This document shows positions 5,370 through 7,795 of a DNA stretch of 7,795 nucleotides, piece after piece (within the stretch, counting starts at the first letter, position 1; the number at the start of each line of letters is the position of its first letter). The position numbers were made by a program, and so were the translations under genes. The DNA comes from Nitrospirota bacterium. GTDB taxonomy: Bacteria > Nitrospirota > CAKKRA01 > 9FT-COMBO-42-15. The DNA lies in assembly GCA_016195585.1 (NCBI GenBank), contig JACPZJ010000227.1, positions 1 to 7,795 on the forward strand. Direction: 5' to 3'. A model generated the notes under the pieces. That model was not told where the DNA came from, made no database searches, and was given only the letters and a program-made list of their open reading frames with translations.

Positions 5370-6662
5370 CTACCAGTTAATAAAAAGTTCAGAAAGCAGT
5401 CTTACGCCAATGCCTGTTGCACCCTTTGGCTTGTATGGCCTCCCCTTCTCCTCCCACGCTGTTCCTGCAATATCAAGGTGCGCCCACGGGGTCTTTTCAA
5501 TAAACCTGCTTAAAAAGAAGCCGCCGGTTATAGTCCCTGCCGGCCTGCCGCCGACATTTTTCATATCAGCAATATCGCTCTTAATCAACTCTCCGTATTC
5601 CAATATCATCCGTCCCTCTGCATCTGTGGAGATTATTTCTACGGTCTTTCCATCATGCATCCTTACAATATCTCCCGGCTTCTGGGCAGCACCCGAAGGT
5701 AGGTTCTCTGCTGCTGGGATGAGGCCGATGATTCGCAGAGGAATCTTTAGCCTTGCAGCCGCCTGCATAGCGCCCATCACAGCAGCGCCGCCTGACATAT
5801 CATATTTCATCTTTTCCATATTCTCACTGGGCTTAATTGATATGCCGCCGCTGTCAAAGGTAATTGCCTTGCCAATAATAACGATAGTATCAAGGTTCTT
5901 TGCATTTTTATTATGTCCGAGTATAATAAACCTCGGAGGCTCCTTGCTCCCCCTTGCAACACCGAGGAGTCCGCCCATCTTTAATCTTTTTATGGCAGCC
6001 TCATTGAGAATTTCACAGGAGAGGCCGAATCTCCCTGCCATCCTCCTTGCCTCATCAGAGAGCATAATCGGGGTTTTGTCATTTGACGGCCTGTTCACAA
6101 GGTCTCGCGTAAAATTCGCTGCCTCTGCGAGCACCCTCCCAAGTTCAACACCCTTTTTAACCTCCCTTGCCTCCCTTTCATCCCTCGCAGCAATAACCAC
6201 TTCATCTATCCTCTTTTCCTCTTTCTTCTCTGTCTTATACTCCTCAAACTGATAGAGGCCGAGGATAAGCCCCTCTGCTATCGCCTGACCCTTCCGCTTA
6301 TTATCCTCCTTCAGGGCATCACTGCCCGGCACCTGCATTGCAAAGGTCTTTATGCCCCTGCTCCTCATCTCCTGTCCTGCCTTTGCAGAGGCCTGCCGCA
6401 TCTTATCAAGGGTATACTTCTCTTTTTCGCCAAGCCCCAATAGCAAAATCCTTTCAGGATAAATCTCAGGTGAGGGCAGGAGAAAGAGGCTCTCTCCAGC
6501 CTTTCCCTTGAAATTACCCTTTTTAACCAGATCAGCAATCAATCCCCTTGCGGCCTTATCAAAATCTTTATATCCGCCCATCCCTTCTTTTTCAAAAAGT
6601 GAAATTACCATCGCCTCTGCCTTTATTTTTTTTATATCCATAGTTGCTACCAATACCTTCAT
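5370..6662 (-). CDS. pepA: Leucyl aminopeptidase (M17) with an internal deletion of about 65 residues
   Basis: With the ATG at 6662 the protein has 430 residues. M17 enzymes are di-metal exopeptidases, usually hexamers of about 490-500 residues. The metal and catalytic residues are all present at the expected spacing: Lys265 and Asp270 (GKAITFDSGG), Lys277, Asp288 (MKYDMSGG), then Asp347, Glu349 and Arg351 (STDAEGR). Directly after, EGRMIL joins EYGELIKSDIADMKNVGG at Leu354/Glu355 (DNA 5601/5600). In E. coli PepA 65 residues separate these motifs, including the VATLTGA loop that lines the substrate pocket. The later NVGGRPAGTIT and WAHLDIAGTAW are normal. The frame is not broken. The enzyme is therefore probably inactive or altered, or the deletion is an assembly error. 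A TTG at 6665 is also in frame, but the ATG has AAAGGAG at 8 bases. First gene of the operon. Confidence 0.88.
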   Translation of the reverse strand: MKVLVATMDIKKIKAEAMVISLFEKEGMGGYKDFDKAARGLIADLVKKGNFKGKAGESLFLLPSPEIYPERILLLGLGEKEKYTLDKMRQASAKAGQEMRSRGIKTFAMQVPGSDALKEDNKRKGQAIAEGLILGLYQFEEYKTEKKEEKRIDEVVIAARDEREAREVKKGVELGRVLAEAANFTRDLVNRPSNDKTPIMLSDEARRMAGRFGLSCEILNEAAIKRLKMGGLLGVARGSKEPPRFIILGHNKNAKNLDTIVIIGKAITFDSGGISIKPSENMEKMKYDMSGGAAVMGAMQAAARLKIPLRIIGLIPAAENLPSGAAQKPGDIVRMHDGKTVEIISTDAEGRMILEYGELIKSDIADMKNVGGRPAGTITGGFFLSRFIEKTPWAHLDIAGTAWEEKGRPYKPKGATGIGVRLLSELFINW

Positions 6663-6670
6663 CAATGCCT

Positions 6671-6677
6671 CTCCTTT
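6671..6677 (-). promoter_or_regulatory. Ribosome-binding site of pepA
   Basis: AAAGGAG on the reverse strand lies eight bases before the ATG at 6662 and five before an in-frame TTG at 6665. The spacing favours the ATG. Confidence 0.7.
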
Positions 6678-6693
6678 CTGTTATAGCAGCCCA

Positions 6694-6722
6694 ATTATAC
6701 AATAAACCCCATAAATTTTCTA
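6694..6722 (-). promoter_or_regulatory. Promoter of the pepA operon
   Basis: On the reverse strand a perfect TATAAT (6699 to 6694) follows TAGAAA (6722 to 6717, four of six matches) after 17 bases. The start is expected near 6687, with a leader of about 25 bases. It lies back to back with the rpmH promoter. Confidence 0.6.
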
Positions 6723-6759
6723 CACTTATAGTCCTTTATCAGAAGCGGCTAAAAAAAAC

Positions 6760-6789
6760 TTGACACAGACAGGGCATGTCGCTTATTAT
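6760..6789 (+). promoter_or_regulatory. Strong promoter of the rpmH-rnpA-yidD-yidC unit
   Basis: A perfect TTGACA (6760-6765) and TATTAT (6784-6789, five of six) are 18 bases apart, preceded by an A tract (6751-6758) that could act as an UP-like element. The start is expected near 6796, inside a small 13-bp palindrome TTAAGT-T-ACTTAA (6791-6803). This fits the high demand for L34. Confidence 0.7.
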
Positions 6790-6819
6790 ATTAAGTTACT
6801 TAAAGAAAGGAGTATTGAG

Positions 6820-6957
6820 ATGTCCATAACATACAGACAGCCCAGCAATCTAAGGAGAAAGAGGACTCATGGCTTCTTAAAGAGGATGGCCACAAAGGAC
6901 GGCCAGAAGGTTCTTAATAGGAGAAGGGCAAAGGGAAGAAAAAAATTGACCGTTTAA
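6820..6957 (+). CDS. rpmH: 50S ribosomal protein L34
   Basis: This 45-residue, highly basic protein has the complete L34 pattern: YRQPSNLRRKRTHGFLKRMA, followed by TKDGQKVLNRRRAKGRKKLTV. It binds 23S rRNA in the large subunit. The ATG at 6820 has AAAGGAG seven bases upstream. The open frame reaches upstream to 6760, but that start sits on the promoter -35 box and is not used. It is first in the conserved rpmH-rnpA-yidD-yidC order. The N-terminus (MSITYRQP) is slightly longer than the MKRTFQP of many species. Confidence 0.97.
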   Translation: MSITYRQPSNLRRKRTHGFLKRMATKDGQKVLNRRRAKGRKKLTV

Positions 6958-6976
6958 GACGTTAGAGTGTGATGCG

Positions 6977-7327
6977 GTGGCCCTGACTATCCCAAAAAAC
7001 GAATGGATAAAAAAGACCTATGAGTACAGAAGGGTCTATGAAAAGGGAAGACGATATCACGGGGATTACATAATCCTCTTCGCCCTAAATAATAGCCTGA
7101 ATTACAGCCGCATGGGGATAAGTGTTGGAAAAAAGATTGGCGGGAGCGTTAAAAGAAACAGGATTAAGCGCCTTATAAGGGAGATTGTAAGGCATATGTG
7201 GGCAGATGTTGTTAAAGAGAAGGATATAGTAATTGTTGCGAAGAAAGAGGCAGCAGGGATTGAGCTAAAGACCCTTTGGGCGGATACAGAAAGGGTATTT
7301 AAGAAGGCAGGGCTTTTAAGATTATGA
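6977..7327 (+). CDS. rnpA: Ribonuclease P protein component
   Basis: This 116-residue basic protein assists the RNase P RNA in removing 5' leaders from tRNA precursors. The family pattern is clear: YEYRRVYEKGRRYHGDYIIL (about 15-34), RMGISVGKKIGGSVKRNRIK with the RNR motif (60-62) and RLIREIVR (65-72), then DIVIVAKKEAA. The start chosen is GTG at 6977, 19 bases after rpmH. No good ribosome-binding site precedes it, so a weak start or coupling to rpmH translation is likely. An ATG at 6972 is in another frame and reads only four codons before a stop. The stop overlaps the yidD ATG as ATGA. Confidence 0.94.
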   Translation: MALTIPKNEWIKKTYEYRRVYEKGRRYHGDYIILFALNNSLNYSRMGISVGKKIGGSVKRNRIKRLIREIVRHMWADVVKEKDIVIVAKKEAAGIELKTLWADTERVFKKAGLLRL

Positions 7328-7533
7328 AATGGGTTGTAATATACTTCATTAGACTGTATAAATTCTTAATCTCACCAATCCTTCCCCGGTCGTGCCGATT
7401 TTATCCGAGCTGTTCATCTTATGCAATTGATGCGCTGAATGAATATGGTTCTTTAAAAGGCTCATATCTCGCATTTCGCAGACTATTAAAGTGCCACCCG
7501 CTGCACCCCGGCGGCTATGACCCTGTAAAATAA
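7324..7533 (+). CDS. yidD: Membrane protein insertion efficiency factor YidD
   Basis: This 69-residue protein belongs to the YidD (DUF37) family, small inner-membrane-associated proteins thought to help insertion and folding of membrane proteins together with YidC. The signature is complete: a hydrophobic or amphipathic start IYFIRLYKFLISPILPRSCR, then FYPSCSSYAIDAL with two of the conserved cysteines (24 and 30), KCHPLHPGGYDPV with the third cysteine (57), and the usual short end. It overlaps rnpA by four bases and lies ten bases before yidC. Confidence 0.96.
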   Translation: MKWVVIYFIRLYKFLISPILPRSCRFYPSCSSYAIDALNEYGSLKGSYLAFRRLLKCHPLHPGGYDPVK

Positions 7534-7543
7534 CGGAGAAGAC

Positions 7544-7795
7544 ATGGAAAGCAGATTTATAATAGCAATGGTAGCATCCCTGTTGGTAATCATAGGATTT
7601 TACTATTTTTTCCCCCAGCAGCAGCCAAAGAAGGCCGTGGAAGAAAAGACTGTTGTAGCCGAGAAAAAAGTGGAGATGCTAAAGGAGAGCCAGCCTGTTA
7701 AAAAGGCAAAACCCATAGCCGCCTCTGTGGAAAGGGAGATAGTGGTAGAATCCGACCTTTACAAGGCGGTTTTAACAGGTAAAGGTGGGACAATA
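7544..7795 (+). CDS. yidC: Membrane protein insertase YidC, N-terminal part (cut by window edge)
   Basis: The frame is open from the ATG at 7544 to the right edge (84 codons). It begins MESRFIIAMVASLLVIIGFY: a short polar start, one transmembrane segment at about residues 5-23, then a Pro/Gln/Lys/Glu-rich linker (24-65). The segment after that, VVESDLYKAVLTGKGGTI, matches the beginning of the periplasmic P1 domain of Gram-negative YidC. YidC inserts proteins into the inner membrane alone or with SecYEG. The conserved insertase core lies outside the window. GGAG sits five bases before the ATG. The gene position after yidD confirms the call. Confidence 0.94.
   Translation, partial: MESRFIIAMVASLLVIIGFYYFFPQQQPKKAVEEKTVVAEKKVEMLKESQPVKKAKPIAASVEREIVVESDLYKAVLTGKGGTI

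Noticed and set aside
5353..6252. Open frame of 299 codons on the plus strand opposite pepA
   Set aside because: It has a low-complexity Ser/Ala/Ile composition typical of an antisense shadow, and pepA is certain in this region.
6663..6819. Replication origin near rpmH
   Set aside because: dnaA is not adjacent (pepA is), and I found no cluster of TTATCCACA-like boxes, only weak single matches.
7544..7795. Truncated yidC
   Set aside because: The frame runs open to the last base, so the gene is cut by the window rather than broken.

Overview
The window is mostly ordinary bacterial housekeeping DNA. It holds eleven protein genes, two of them cut by the window edges, in four transcription units. 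The ribosomal protein L34, RNase P protein, YidD and YidC run at the right end is the usual bacterial rpmH cluster. The YidC start has a membrane anchor followed by the beginning of a periplasmic-type domain, which points to a Gram-negative cell. Base composition is moderate to AT-rich. The three-part style of glutamate synthase, the HPF/cold-shock fusion and the short CCCCTCTTT-type intergenic repeat fit an uncultivated deltaproteobacterial or Nitrospirota-like lineage, but this placement is an inference and not firm.

Layout. (1) 1-2028, minus strand: a TTGACA-17-TATAGT promoter drives gltB1 and gltB3, separate subunits carrying the glutaminase and GXGXG domains of glutamate synthase. The start of uppP (undecaprenyl-diphosphatase) follows and runs off the left edge. 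(2) 2069-2885, plus strand: thiD (thiamin pyrimidine kinase), divergent from gltB1, with a perfect 11-bp inverted repeat lying on its likely promoter. (3) 2911-3019: a roughly 109-bp non-coding element with imperfect inverted ends and internal hairpins. (4) 3046-3696, plus strand: a long-form ribosome hibernation factor fused to a cold-shock domain, with its own promoter. (5) 3681-6722, minus strand: a tight operon of pepA (M17 aminopeptidase), an unrecognised membrane-anchored protein, and maf. Its last 16 bases overlap the end of the hibernation factor gene. (6) 6760-7795, plus strand: rpmH, rnpA, yidD and yidC behind a strong promoter, divergent from pepA. No gene-free stretch exceeds 300 bases; the longest is 2886-3129.

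Points of most interest: pepA lacks about 65 residues from the middle of its catalytic domain although the reading frame is intact, and maf carries a perfect 30-bp palindrome placed exactly in frame, adding about eight residues to the protein. I saw no convincing new multi-gene system. The rest is standard metabolism (glutamate, thiamin), cell-wall lipid recycling, translation control and membrane protein insertion.
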